Counted from the first letter of the stretch, positions 45,601 to 62,635 are shown. The stretch: DNA of 64,000 bases from Chlorella sorokiniana (GCA_025917655.1 CP084615.1:620001-684000), one strand, 5' to 3'. Made by a program: numbers and translations. The notes: generated by a model from the sequence alone, not told the origin.

Positions 45601-48176
45601 AAGGCCTGCTGGAGCTGCCTGCCGTGCCTGAGCATGACCTGCAAGCCCTGCCTGCAAGGCCCTAGTTTCTGGTGGCCGCGCATCCAGCCAAGCCACCCAC
45701 TACGGTGGCCCCACCTTACCCACCTGGCTCCCGTGCCCCCAGCAGGACCACCACCTTCCTCACATATTCCGGGCGGCGCAGCCAGGAGACGCAGGAAGCG
45801 GTGCGGCGCGGCCCTGGACTCATGGCCCCGGTGGCAGAGGGCCCCGCCGCCGTGGAGGCCGCCGCGCCAGGAGTCGTGCGTGCCACCACGGCGCCCGTCA
45901 TCCCGGAGGAGGTGGAGGCTGCGCGTGCGGCGCTGCAGCAGGCAAAGGAGCTAGAGGTGCCTGAGGACGAGCGCTGGGCGGTGCAGGTGGGCTGGCACTG
46001 AAGGGGGCGGGGGGGAGACTGACCGTGCGTGCTAGCAAGGCCAGCAGTCAGCCTGCAGCGGCTGGGCTGGGTTACTGCTTGGGCAGCCTGCATGTTTGTG
46101 CGATGGCCTGCAGCCGGCTGATTCCCTACTCCTCGCACACCGCGCGGCACTGATCCGCGGTGCTTTCACGTGGCTTCTCCTGCTTTCTCCCGCCCCTCAG
46201 CTGTGAACCCTCCCCCCCCCACACACACCCACACACCCACTTCCCCCGCTCGCTGCTGTGTCGCCGCAGGGCACCGCTCAGCCCCGCTTCTGGTCCTGCC
46301 CCGGTACCGCCGACCTGAGGGTGCGGGGCCGCAACTACCTGGCCGACAAGAAGAAGATCCCCGCGGCGATGCCCATGTTTGACCTGTACAGCGCCGAGCT
46401 GGTGGAGGTGGATGAGCCGATGTGGCACATGGCCCGCTTCCTGCCCTCCGTCAAGTGAGGCGGCGGCGGCGGCGGCGGGCGCCGTGTCGGCCTGCGTGCT
46501 GCTCGCGGGCGGCATGCCTGCAGCAAGGGCGGGAAGCGGTGGTGCGAGGGGAGAGCTCCAGGCAGGGGCGACGGTGCCCAGCCTCTGCAGCCAGGATGAG
46601 GGCAAGATGGCGGCTCGGCACCCCTCGCCCCCTCCCCCGCAGGTACTGCGCCGCTCCCTTCATGTTCATCCTACAGCTCATGGTGCCTGCCAACCCGCCG
46701 CTCAGGTGGGTCCCATCCCCACCCGCTACTTCGTTCGCTCAGGCTGCCTCCGCGTGCGTCAGCCTGCGCGCATCTCGCCCACTGCTCACATCCTGCAAGC
46801 TTCTCCTCCCACCTCCTCGCCTTTCCTCCCATCGTTTCCTGCTGCCCGTCTTCCGCTTGTCGCCCTCTGCAGCTTGACCATGGTGTGGACGGCGCCTCTC
46901 AACCCCATGACCGAGAGTTTCGAGACTCTGTGCGCGGCGTGGCCCGAGGACTCCCAGGGCACCGTGGCCGCCTTCTTCAAAAACCTCTGCGAGTGAGCGC
47001 TCCTGCACCCACGAACCGCGGCAGCAGCGGATTGAGCAGCCGGCGCGCTTGCACGTGCGGGCGCCGGCGCCCTGCTGGCTGGGCCGCTCCCGGCCGCGCG
47101 CACCCGTGTGTGCGTTGCCCGACAGCCCGCCGCCGCCTGGCTGCCCCCTTGCGCGCTCGCGCCAGGTGGATGCAGGGGGACGGGCCCGAGGCGGACGCGG
47201 CGCGCAGCAAGAAGTTCAAGCTCATCCCGCGCATCGTCAAGGGCAGCTGGATCGTGAAGCAGAGCGTGGGCACCACCCCGTGCTGCTGGGCCAGAAGCTG
47301 GCCACCCGCTACTTCCGAGGGCCAAACTACTTCGAGGTGCGCGCCAGCCTGTGAAGGGGCCCGCTTGCGAGGCCTTTGCCGGGCGCTGTTTGCGGCCACG
47401 TACAGGACGCAGGGCAACCCTGGTTTTCGCAAAGGCGGCACCCTGGGCTGGGGGCGAGGGCAGGCAGACGGCGTTGTGCGGCGTGGCCCCATGCAGTGGA
47501 CAGCCAGCGGCTGCCGCTGGTTTGATCAAAAACCACCCAGCCTGTGGCCTGACTCGCGCCTGCTTACGCTGCGCTCCCCCGCACCCCTCTTTTGCACCAA
47601 CAAAACGTCCCCATCATACAATACCCCTTCATCCCCCCCCCACACACCCCCACACCCCTCCACACCCCCGCACCCCCACACACCACAAGTGCAGGTGGAT
47701 GTGGACATCACCAGCAACACGGTGGCCAACAGCGTGACGAGCCTGGTGGTGGGGGCCATCACCAGCCTGGTGGTCGACCTGGCGCCGCTGGTGGAGGGGC
47801 AGGTGGGTGTGTGGGAAGGGCGGGCGCAACACCAGGTTGGGGGCTTTGCTTGGCAGGGGAAGGGAGACGATGCGCACGCAGGCGGGGCATCCCAATGCTG
47901 GCTGCCGCGCCCGGTCCTGCCGCATAGGGGACTCTCAGCAGCAGCCTGCATGCCGGCCACCCGCACGCAGCGGCCTGCCGTACCTGAGCCCACCTGCATG
48001 CAGCAGCCCGCCGTGCCTGAGCCCTGCCTCTCGCACCTCCTCCCCGCTGCCAGGCTGAAGACGAGCTGCCTGAGCGCCTGATTGGCAGCGTGCGCTTCGA
48101 GCATCTGGACCTCAAGACGGCGGCGTACCTGGACGACGAGACCGGGAAGATCTACAAGAACGACAAGATCCTGTGA
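42683..48176 (+). CDS. EDR2: EDR2-like PH-START-DUF1336 lipid-binding protein
   Basis: Relative of plant ENHANCED DISEASE RESISTANCE 2, which binds phosphoinositides and lipids at membranes. Seen: PH domain from ATG 42683 with LVNKRWMQLFGPSG, LWEITRSCSVSEVERGTFNL, SFGLHFGYSGLFAAEGLRL and CFDKQAAAHEWHSELAAAI; START domain with RQWQSVRHVNGVAVYAEE, VVRSSPQECFD, ELVMLRSWRQDADGTYIVLY and VTLVMKVDLGGWL; then DUF1336 with FWSCPGTADLRVRGRNYLAD, KKIPAAMPMFDLYSAELVEV, FILQLMVPANPP, KKFKLIPRIVKGSWIVKQSV, FRGPNYFEV and DVDITSNTVANSVTSLVVG, ending at TGA 48174-48176. About fifteen introns, several C/CA-rich near the acceptor. Frame breaks near 44468 and 47278 each fit one C missing from a C run. The intron at 43309-43531 contains a copy of the preceding exon end and a palindrome. 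Confidence 0.92.
43260..43458 (+). repeat. 48-bp exon-end duplication inside the following intron
   Basis: The last 48 bp of an EDR2 exon (43260-43307) recur exactly at 43411-43458 inside the next intron. The second copy is followed by GTGTCG, so it still ends beside a possible donor. Confidence 0.9.
43322..43413. repeat. Perfect 29-bp inverted repeat, 34-bp spacer
   Basis: Arms 43322-43350 and 43385-43413 are exact reverse complements, very GC-rich, in an EDR2 intron directly before the duplicated exon end. A strong hairpin is expected in DNA or pre-mRNA. Confidence 0.9.
46210..46243 (+). repeat. C/CA-rich intronic tract
   Basis: C run then CACACA-type repeats before an acceptor in the EDR2-like gene. 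A similar longer tract is at about 47634-47690 in the same gene. Confidence 0.75.
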
Positions 48177-48586
48177 CGCCCTCGCACTGAGGCAGTGGCA
48201 CCGCCGCTGCAGGTGCCCCTAGCGCACAAACGTCCATGCCCAGCCGCCTGAAAGGCGGAAGCTGCAAAGCAGAAGCGCACCTGCGCTGGGATTTGACTTC
48301 CGTGCCGTCGCCATCACTGATGTTTTCCTTTGGCAACGCCGACTTTCAGCCCTGTTTTGCGCTGTTGGGGCTGGTTGAGGACGCTGCTGCTGCGGCCTGC
48401 CCCGTGCAAGCCTGGCAAGGTGGCGGCAGACTCGCGCGTGAGCTTAATCTACTCTTACATGTTGTTTAACATTTGTAAAGTGTCCTCTCTTCCCAGGTTT
48501 CAAGGCCAACACCATTGGGTAGCATCAAAGCAAGATTGTTGCAGTCGCTGATTGAGGTGTGCGGCAGTGGAGCGACGGGTGGCAGC
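48177..48586. other. Intergenic region
   Basis: About 410 bp between EDR2-like stop and dCMP deaminase ATG, same strand. The reading frame of the deaminase is open upstream of the ATG to about 48515, without another ATG. No RNA gene seen. Confidence 0.4.
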
Positions 48587-50426
48587 ATGAGCAAGAAGCA
48601 ATGCAGCAGCGTTTGTTCCATGCCGGACGATGACGGCTGCAATATATCCACTTGTTTCAGTCACAAGCACATGTCATACGATAGCAACACCTCCCGGCTG
48701 CTGCTGGTGGCGGCCGCAAGTGCCGCCGCCTCCTCGCTGCTCACCTATGCTGTTTTTAGGTGGCATTCAAGCAGTGAAGAGGAAACAAATTCAAATGCAC
48801 GTGCAGGCGGGGCACAGCCGCCGAGCGGTGATGGCAACTTGAGTGCCCCGCTGCGTGTATCGATCAGTGCAGACCCCTACGACCCTTCCCCGAGGAAAGG
48901 GTGAGACTTTGCATTAAATCCATGCGGGAGACCGTCCGCCAGAGACGGCGCTTGCGCATGGCCCCGCCCGTCACCGCCGCTCGTTACGGCGCCACTGCCT
49001 GCCCGTCACCCTGGCAACCAAACCGCCCACCGCGCTGACAGGTACCTGAGCTGGGACGACTACTTCATGGCGGTGGCGTTCCTCAGCGCACAGCGGTCCA
49101 AAGATCCCAACAAGCAGGTGCAGCGCCGCACTCGCGATTGCACGGCTGGCATGCAAGGTGGTGCCCCTGCCTTGCTTGCCCCTTGCCGCTGTGTGGCGAT
49201 CCTGCCGCTCTGTCTTGATCGCAGGTTGGCGCCTGCATTGTGGATGCAAACAACGTGATCTGCGGCATCGGCTACAACGGATTCCCGCGGGGCTGCCCTG
49301 ATGCCGAGGTGCGGCTGCCCGCAGCTGAGGCGGCTGCTGCTTGTGTTGCACCTGTCCAGCAGCCCTCTTCCTGACAGCAAAACGAAGCGAAACGGCCATA
49401 CGCGGTGCTGACGCGGGGCAACGCGGGGCAAGCGTGGGCACGAGTGCGCGCCCCACCGAGCGTGCGACGCCCAGCTGTGAAGCACCCTCGGCCGCCGCTG
49501 CTGCCCCTGCGCGCAGCTGCCATGGGCCAAGAAGTCGCGCGGCGGCAACCCACTGGAGACGAAGTACCCCTATGTGTGCCACGCCGAGATGAACGCCATA
49601 CTGAACAAGAACGGCGCCTCGGGTGAGGCGGCGGGCTGGGTTGAGACGCAGTTCGAAGCGCTTGGTTGAACCGCATGCACTGCGATTGTGCCAGGCCTGA
49701 GGGAAACCCTCCTGCTCGTGGTTGCTTCGGTTGCTGGCTGAGGGAGCCTGCAACGGGGCTGCCCATGTGTTTGTCGCTGCAGTGGCAGGCGCGCGCGTCT
49801 ACGTGACCATGTTTCCCTGCAACGAGTGCGCTAAGCTGATGATCCAGGTGCTGCCCTTGCTTGAGGAGCGGCGGGCAGGGACCCAGTTCCCCGCCTCCAG
49901 CGCTGTTTGTGCCAGGGCAAGCCCCGCCGTCAACAACGCAGCACCCCTGCTTCCGGTGTCCCGTGATTCCGGCAGCCTGTGTCCGTGCAGGCTGGCATCC
50001 GCGAGGTGGTGTTCCATGAGGGCAGGACGCAGCGCCGCGCTCCGACTCGCCGCTCGTCACCGCCAGCTTCAAGTGAGGGGGACCGCGCGGCCCGCTGCTC
50101 ACATGGCTGCTTGCGTTCTGAATCGTATTCTGATTTTTGTCTTTGCGGTATTGGGCATCCCTGTGCCAGCCCCGCCCGTTTTCGCGCCATGGCAGGCTGC
50201 AGGGCGGCCAGCCGCCGTGCTTGCATTGCCGTCCGTACCGCCCCCAATGCTGTTCCCTGTGCCGCCTGCCCGCCCTGCCCGCAGCCGCGACCAGCAGTAC
50301 GCCGCCTCCCGCCGCCTGTTGGCCCTGGCTGGCGTCAAGCTGCGGCAGCACCTGTTCCAAGCACCCGTGCTGCTGCGCCGCAAACGACCCTCCGCGGCCG
50401 GCGGCATCCTTGCAGCGCAGCAGTAG
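48587..50426 (+). CDS. DCTD: Deoxycytidylate (dCMP) deaminase with N-terminal membrane segment
   Basis: Zinc enzyme converting dCMP to dUMP for dTMP synthesis. Seen: an N-terminal extension from ATG 48587 with [20 protein letters not shown] (a likely membrane segment or leader) and a Ser/Glu linker; then [75 protein letters not shown] with the zinc His and catalytic Glu, [18 protein letters not shown] with the two zinc Cys, [11 protein letters not shown], and [20 protein letters not shown]. These are in family order, over about seven exons. A frame change near 50030 lies between EVVFHEG and the end of that exon. The frame stops at 50424-50426, but an adjacent frame stays open to 50784 and encodes a Gln-rich stretch, so a longer C-terminus is possible if a base is missing. 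Confidence 0.88.
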
Positions 50427-50899
50427 CAGCGGCAGCGGGATTGCGCAGCCAAGCATAGCACCTTTGAGTGGAGAGCAAGGCCAAAGCAATGGCGTTGTGC
50501 CAGCGGTGGAGGCGGCGGTTCGCAACGGCGGCTTGCCAAACAGCAACAGCAAGGCAGCAGCTTCGGTGGCCTCGGCCGCGGCTGCTGGGCTGCAGAGCCG
50601 GCGCCGCCGGTCGCGCCGCCAGAACTACCAGCAGCACCAGCAGCAGGGGCAGCAGCAGCCGCAGGAGCAGCACGAGCTACAGCAGCAGGCACGGCAGCAG
50701 CAGCAGCAGGTGCAGCAGCCGGCGCAGCAGCGTGAGCAGCAGCCACAGCAGCACCCACCAAAGCAGCTGGGCGTGGAAGCCTGACCGTTGCAAAATCGTG
50801 CTTGAGGCGAGCAAGTGAATTCCACCGATGTTCAAGCAGCCCAATCTGATCAGCAAGCCATGCAGGCGTGTAGCATTGCCCAATGCACGCGCGCGTCCC
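50427..50899. other. Intergenic region with CAG-rich, possibly coding stretch
   Basis: Between the deaminase stop and the convergent STR6-like stop. From about 50625 to 50770 it is CAG/CAA-rich and could encode a poly-Gln tail (open to 50784 on the plus strand), preceded by a Ser/Ala/Gly-rich stretch and RRRRSRRQ. It may be a real C-terminal extension of the deaminase or simply 3' UTR. Confidence 0.4.
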
Positions 50900-53800
50900 C
50901 TATGCATCGAGCTGCTGCTGCACGTGCGCCAGGAAGTCGGCCACCCGCGCAGCTGTCGCCGTGCTGCCCGGGATAATGTGGCCGCCGCTGTGGCGGATAA
51001 CAAACCGCTGCGGGGAACAGTGGGAGGCAGCAATCATGGCCGGTCAAAGAGGGATAATGGGGAACAGCGCTGAGAGTGAGGTCACGTCAGGGCGCGTTGG
51101 TTGCTTGATGGGGCAGCAGGCGGTTCCTGCAATGGCCGGCGCAGCCCAGGCCAGCACACCTGAGTGGGTTCAAAGCACTCTGCCAGCGCCGCGCTTTCCT
51201 CGGCGCTGACCTGGCGGTCGGCCGGACCTGCAAGAGGGCAGGCCAAGGCGGCCGCTCAGCACCACCAACACCGCCAAAAGCTGGTACCTGTAGCACAGCG
51301 CGCAGCAGCTCCGTTGCCCGGCCGCCGCACAGCTGCCTCGCCTGCGCTGCCGCCATAGATGTGCAGCGTGGGCAGCGCCGCGCCGCCCACCGCGGCCGCC
51401 TCGTCCAGCAGCTCCTGGTGGGCCGGCAGCGGCGAGCGGTAGCCGGAGCAAAAGATGGCGAAGCGCGGGGGGCTGTGGCCTGCGTCGTCGCGGCTCGCCG
51501 CACCGCCCCCGCAGCTTCTGCCGCTGCTGCAGCCACTGCTGCGCCGCCAGCACGGCTGCCACGGCGGCGCCCTGGCTGAACCCCAGCACGCCGTCAAACG
51601 GGCCCTGCTCGGTAAGCACCTGCTCCAGCTCCCGCTGCGACTCCTCCCACCCCGCCGTCTGCGCTTGGAGCTGCCACTCGTCGGCATACTCTGGCACGCC
51701 GCCGCCGCCGCAGGCATGCGCAGGCCCCTGCTGCAGCGCAGCGTGCTGCTCCGGGGTCAGCAGCCAGGCGCGCCGCGGCGGGCCCGCCTGCTTGCAACCC
51801 CCTTGCTGACAGCGCAGGGGTGCTGCTGCGCTCGGCTCGCCGCCTGGCAGCTGCTGCACCAGGCCTGAAGGCTGCTGCGCGCAGTCGCCTCGTCCCAGAG
51901 GGTCCCGTTGCTGCGCCGCAGCGCCGGCGGCAGCAGGCTGCTGCTCGGCCTCGCCCCCGTCGCCGGCTGCTTGGTCCAGGCGGGCAGCTCGTGAGGCCCA
52001 TCCACAAACACAAACTCAGCCATGTGCCGCAGCCGCTTGCGCAGGCCGTGCGTGCGTCCCTGCTGGCGGTGTTCAGCGGCGGATGAGAGGGCGGCAGGCT
52101 CATTTCTGATGCCAGGCCCAAGCGGCAGAGTTCCAGCGTGCTCAGCGCCCTTTGCATGCAGTGCGCACCTCAAAGTTGCGAGCCGACTGCCGGAAGCCGT
52201 GCAGGCACACGATGCGCAGGCGCCTGCCGCCCGCGGCGGCCGCCGCCCGCTGCCTCCGCCGCTTTGCGCACAGCTCGCACGTCAGCTGCTGCCTTGCTGC
52301 GCCCTCGCCTGGCTGCTGCTGGGCCTGCTCTCGCTGCTGCTGCTCCTGCTGCTGCTGCTGCCCGTCCTCAGGCGGCGCACGCGCTGCGCAGGCTTCACAC
52401 ACCAGCACCAGCATGCGGCACTGGCCGCAGCGGCGGCGCTGGCTGTAGTCGCCCCAAGGCGCGCTGCACATCACGCACCGCCCAACGACTGCGAGAGGCG
52501 GCGATTTTGGGGGTTTGAGTAGGTGGCTGGCCAAAGTGTTGAATTGAGAAGGCGGCTGGCCAAAGTGTTGGGTGTGCGAGTGGAGTTGCAGTTGGATCAT
52601 CAGGCGTGGCAGGCGTGGAACAGGCACTCATTGCATGAAACCAGGGCTGCAAGATGCAAGGAACCTCATGCCTGGCGGCGAGGGACCCACCGGTGCCGCT
52701 GCCGCTGTCCACGCCGCCGCGCTCGTCAAACACAAAGTTGGAGCCGCGGAAGAAGCCGCCGCCGGGAAGGCCTCCAGGTAGCGCTGGATGCCGCCTGGGG
52801 AGCGGTGTCGGGGGCAAGTTTGAACACAAACGGGAGAATCAACAAGGGGAAACGAGAAGCACTTGATCAGACGGGTCCAGGCGGACCGCGTGATCAGTCA
52901 GGGTCTCCAGCTGCTGTGTCTGGCTGCAGCGCGCACAGCGTGCCAGCAGTGCTGCTCGCCCTCCCGCCTCGCCCCGCCGCACCCCTCAGCTGCACCACGT
53001 CCTGGAAGCTGGGGCCCAGCGACATGAGGTAGGCAGAAGCGCGCTCACACCTGCATTGGAATGCGTTTACGATGGTTTCTCCATGTACCAGTTGCCCGCA
53101 GCCAAGGCGCCACTTTCAGCACGGACACATGCGCGGCACCCACGCTGCCACGCATGTGTCCTTCATGCTCCCTCACACAGTGCGCGTACCCACGCCCGCA
53201 CCCCCCCCGCCCAGCAGCTCACCGCACGCCGCCCGTGCAGTACATGAGTATGCGGCGGTTGGCCAGGCGGTGCTGGTTGGCCTCCAGCCAGGCGGGGGTG
53301 TCGGAGAAGCAGCGCACCTCGGGGCCAGCACCGACACGCCGGGCTGCAGCGGCGGAGGACGGAGAGAACAGGCCAAGGGAAGGTAAAGCAGAGAAGGGGG
53401 AGGGAGTGTCGGCGGCTGTTACCCAGCGTCAGACAGTCAGTCGAGAGGGCAGCGAGCGCTGCCTTGGCACGCGCGCGTTTCCGCTGAACACCCTGGCAGA
53501 GACGGGCATGACTGGAGCGCTGTCGCGCGCGGCAGCACCGCACCGCTCCCGCACCGGCTCAAAGCGCCCGATGCGCGACTCGTAAAAGTTCCGCGTGTCG
53601 ATGAGCACCGTCTCCTTGGCGGCCGCCTGCTTGACGGCAGCGCCGCCGTGCTCGGCTGCTTGCCGGTCGCTGCGTTGCGCCTCGGCAGCCGCCTGCTCCA
53701 GCAGAGCGTGGAACTGTGCTGGTTCCAGGTGGGGCGCCCCCGCAGGCAGCAGCGCTCCATCGGCGCTGCCCGGCATCCAGTCAGCTGCGCCCAGGCTCAC

Positions 53801-54376
53801 CACCTCCTTCACGGCCTGCACCGTCAGGCGGTCAAAGCCCTGCACAGGGGGCGCCAGACGGCGGGCAAGCAGTGTCCTTCGGAGTGTGTTTGCAACCGAC
53901 AGCCGGGCGCCTGATGGCCGCAAGCAAGCAACGCCAGGACTCACCGACTGCTGCATGACCGCTGCGTTCCTGCGGCCCTCGCTCTCGGCAAGCTTGAAGT
54001 CAATGGGCGGGCCGCCGTCGCCGAAGCGAGCCTCCACCGAAGCGATGTGGGCGCGCAGGGCCGCCATGCTGCCGCCCAGCGTGGCATTCAGGCCGTCCAA
54101 AGCCACGCGCACCCTGCCGACCAAGCCCTGACGGAGTGGAACAATTGCATATAAGCATTGAATCAGAGGGTACAGTCTTGCTTCGGCCAACAAGCAGGAA
54201 GCACTTAAGGGAGATACCAGAGCTGCTTCAAGGCACAGCCGGTGGCGGGTGGTGCCTACCTGCTGCTGGCACTGCTGTGTGTACCATTGGCATGCTTCGT
54301 CACGGATTCCTGGCCTACTCAAGTCCCTGTAGGCATAGTACAGCAGTATGCCCTCCGCCCCAGCGCCCTCGTGCAT
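50900..54376 (-). CDS. STR6: STR6-like fusion: rhodanese (TrhO/UPF0176 type) plus zinc finger plus FSH1/OVCA2 serine hydrolase
   Basis: Seen on the minus strand from ATG 54376: GILLYYAYRDLSRPGIRDEA; GLVGRVRVALDGLNATLGG (acylphosphatase-like N-domain of TrhO/UPF0176); ETVLIDTRNFYESRIGRFEP; the rhodanese active loop RRILMYCTGGVRCERASAYL with catalytic Cys; GGGFFRGSNFVFDERGGV; a zinc-binding region with C-x2-C pairs (RCVMCSAPWGDYSQRRRCGQ, CRMLVLVCEACAAR, LTCELCAKRRR); then a hydrolase with LRIVCLHGFRQSARNFE, FVFVDGPHELPAW, FDGVLGFSQGAAVAAVLAAQ (nucleophile Ser), FAIFCSGYRSP, PTLHIYGG, RFVIRHSGGHIIPG (catalytic His) and FLAHVQQQLDA at stop 50900-50902. The same three-part order is known in Arabidopsis STR6 (At1g09280). 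Indels near 52766 and 51950 fit one missing G/C. Rhodanese parts of this kind hydroxylate tRNA uridine in bacteria; the plant role is unclear. Confidence 0.9.
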
Positions 54377-54856
54377 GGTTCCGTGCCTTAGCAGCCGGGC
54401 ATGTCTTTACAACTCGAAAAAATGGCTTAACAGACGATTAAAATACTATATGATACTATATGAAGCATACAACATCGTTCAGAGCCACTTCCGTGCACTC
54501 TTGCAAGAAGGGCAAGCCAGCTGTACGACAGGGTGCAGACCGAATGATCCCTGCAGCCAGCCCCGCGCAGGCTCCGCGTGGCAAACTTATTTCGAAAGTG
54601 TGGTGTCCAAGCATTTCTCCAGTTAGGACGCAACGCTCTTTCACTTGTTGCGCAGCGCACGCTAGTTGGGACCGTCCCTCAAAACAACCTTCCCAATCAG
54701 CTTAAAGCGTGTGGTGGCTCGCGCCAGCCTTGCGATCGGCGTATGCAGAACCCTGGGGCCGCCGTCTCCCGACACAGTTGGGGTGGCGCAGGGCAGGGCA
54801 GCTCTGCGGCGTGTAGCAGCCCAGGGGGCGCTTGGGTTGCGCGTAGCGGCAGCGCA
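54377..54856. other. Divergent intergenic region STR6-like / NT5C2-like
   Basis: 480 bp between divergent ATGs. AT-rich around 54410-54480, fitting a shared promoter. No RNA gene recognised. Confidence 0.45.
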
Positions 54857-60001
<5,145 letters not shown>

Positions 60002-60451
60002 CGGCTGGCCAGGCAGCGTGCCGCGGCTGGCCCCCATGGTTGCACGGCCCAGGCTGCTGCGCCTCCTCTAGTCCTCGTATTGTTTGCGTACCTTGCGCAC
60101 TCTTGTATGCTGCCTGTACTTTAGTGCTGACTGCCGATCGCGGGCACCCGCCACCCGCGTGGGCGCTTTTGAAATGCGTTGCCTGACATGTTCAAAGCCC
60201 TCGCATTGGCTCTTTGGTGCCCGTGCCCATCTCCTTTTGAGCTGCCTTCAGCCCTTCCCCTTTGTAATCTGCGGCTTGCAGCCACTGTTATCAACTGACG
60301 AAGCAGTTGCGCCAACGCGACGCCAGATCGGCATCAAGAGGAATATTGTGAATGTCCGAACACCCGCTGCATTCTGACCCGCAAGTTGGCCATTGCCGAT
60401 TGATTTCAGTCAACCTCCGTTCCTGCTTCCAGGCTTTGCCAGTCATCCAAC
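60002..60451. other. Intergenic region
   Basis: 450 bp between two plus-strand genes, holding the NT5C2-like 3' UTR and the PAP2 promoter. AT-richer at 60230-60420. No coding or RNA signal recognised. Confidence 0.4.
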
Positions 60452-61677
60452 ATGTTGCAGCTGCGGAACGTGCACCGTTCCATTGCCACGACCACGTGCT
60501 CTCTAGAGCCCACTCCCCGCTCTCACAAGCGGGGCCCCGGCCCGCCGGTGCAGCGCGCTCTGATAAGGCCGCCCCCTGCTTCCAACAACGTTGGCGGGCC
60601 TGCTGCTCCCACGCACCACCACGTCGCGCAACCAGACGGCACGCACCGTGGAACCACTCCAGCTGCAGCGGCTGCCTGCAGAAACCCTCCTACTCTTGGC
60701 AGCCGGGCGGGTGCAGCGGTCGCGGCAGACGTCTTTTCCAGCAGCAGTCTGCACCTCTTGCAGCCTCTAGATGCAGCTGCACACAGCTGGGTGGCCAGCC
60801 ACTTGGATTTGGAAACGCAGCTCACTGTCGCAGGTCAGTAGCTCCTGCAGGACGGTGTGGAGCAGGAGGGTGCCTGTGCCGGCCTGTGGAAGTGCATGCT
60901 CACCTTCCTGGCTGCTCCGCTTGTTCGCAGGCAAGCTCGTCTCTGACAGCGCAATCACCCTGGGCCTGGTTGGCTGGGCTGGTGTGACGGCGGTGGCGCT
61001 CAACACGCGCAGCCCAGCGGTGGCGCGGGCGCTCGGCGTGTCTGCCTCCGTGTATTGGCTGGCGGGCGGTGCCATCAAGCATGGCGACCCCTGCCTCGTT
61101 GACGCCCTCAAGCATGCCTTCCAGCGGGCACGCCCCTCAGACCACCACCACACCTTTGCCTTCCCCAGGTGATGCAGCAGCGGCAGCCTCGCTCGCGGGA
61201 GCCTGTCGCCGCCCGCTCTTGACCCAGCCAAGAGGGCTGCGTCGCTGGTGGTGGGAGCACATCGTGAGAGCACAGAGTGTCCCGCCTCTCACGTGCGATC
61301 ACCCTGCTGTCTGCAGCGGGCACACCACCGCCGCCACGTTCATCTGCGGCACGCTGCTCTTCCTGCTGCTGCCGCTCGCGCTGCAAGCCATGGATGAGCA
61401 GGCGGCGACACAGGCAGCAGCAGCAGCGCGGCGGCAGCAGCCTGGGCCGCTGCGACAGGCTGCAGCCTGGCTGGAGCAGCAGCGCTGGCGGCTGTGGGGC
61501 GCAGCCGCAGGCGTGACGGCCACCGGCCGTGTGCTGGCGGATGCTCACTGGTGCTCCGACACCCTGGCAGGCGCCTGCCTGGGGGCAGCCCTCACCAGCC
61601 TGACTGTGCTGCTGGCGGAGTGCCTGACTGCAGCCTCTGGGCCTTGCGCGAGTGAGGGCGGCCGGCGCGTTGATTAG
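60452..61677 (+). CDS. PAP2-family lipid phosphate phosphatase, probably plastid-targeted
   Basis: Integral membrane phosphatase of lipid phosphates (phosphatidate or prenyl phosphates). Seen: a Ser/Pro/Ala/Arg-rich N-terminus of about 90 residues from ATG 60452, transit-like; DAAAHSWVASHLDLETQLTV; a hydrophobic stretch ITLGLVGWAGVTAVAL; motif 1 as KHAFQRARP (K-x6-RP); FAFP at the exon end joined to SGHTTAATF, giving motif 2 PSGH across the intron; LLFLLLPLALQA; and motif 3 as TGRVLADAHWCSDTLAG, where the usual Ser before Arg is Gly but the Arg, His and Asp are kept with R-x5-H-x3-D spacing. Ends ...SEGGRRVD at TAG 61675-61677. Three introns or so; no frame break seen. Small, as in plant epsilon-type LPPs and bacterial PAP2 enzymes. 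Confidence 0.85.
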
Positions 61678-62635
61678 ACGCCTGCAAAACTTGTATCTGT
61701 GTCAGCAGGTTGGATTGGTGTCCAGATCCCCATTCGTTGTCGTGTACATCCTCCTTTCCCAGGGTCCCCTTGAGGCGCGCCGGACTCTTCTTCGCTGGCC
61801 AGGGAGCCTGCCTCCAAACGAACCTGCTTTTGTGCGCCTTCTGAACCCTTTGCGCCCCTCAGCCAATTTTTGCACGCACTAATCTGCAGGCATTGATATT
61901 GCATGCCCCTTTTCACTGCCGTGTTGGATTTTGGCCTTCTCCCTTTTGTCTGAGCAGTACACGAGCCTGGCATGGGGACGAACCCTGTGAACGGGGACCA
62001 AGCATCCTCCTGCCCGATGCCAACTGCAGTGTGTGCAGTAATTCATCGAGTCCTTCGTTCATCGTTCATTTAATGAAGTTCATTGTCCGAGGGCAAGCAG
62101 GGTGGGGCTTGCCCAGTAAGAAACGGGCCCCCGTGCATGCAACTGCGCTGAACACCTGCTGTGCCCGCTGTCGCCCTCATGAGCCAGGCCCCCTCAACTC
62201 GGAGTTTGAAGGCACTCTGACAAGAGCAGGCTTTCAATACCTTAAATCTAGTTCGTTCGCTTGACATGCACGCGCGACAGCCTCCCCCGACACGAGAAGC
62301 GATATTGCAATCGACCTTGGTGCCTTCCTCTCGCACTCTAGACGTCGTATAACACCTATCTACTGTTAGTCATGTCGATACAGCCGGTTAAGGGGCATGT
62401 AGAGGTGAATCCTATTGCAATGACTAAGTAGCCTCGAACGGCTGCTTGTCGGCCTCTCGCAAGTTTTCACAGCTTTTCAATCTATATTTTGGTGAATAAG
62501 TGGTGATTCGGCCGGTTTTGAACCCATCTGTCCATCATATGGGCTTCCCTGTCACAAACCTTGCCAAACCCAACCTGGTTGGCTCGCAGGCACTCTACAT
62601 GTCGCCGTGTCAATTGCAATCTGGTCATTGCAGCG
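61678..62635. other. Long intergenic region
   Basis: About 960 bp, AT-richer than the genes. It holds the 3' end of the PAP2 transcript and the promoter of the last gene. A perfect 7-bp inverted repeat is at 62367-62373 and 62420-62426, but no RNA gene is supported. Confidence 0.4.

Noticed and set aside
62367-62426. Short tRNA-like stem: perfect 7-bp ends TAGTCAT/ATGACTA with a GGTTAAGG-like loop
   Set aside because: Only 60 nt, no T-arm consensus and no credible anticodon stem; probably a chance inverted repeat.
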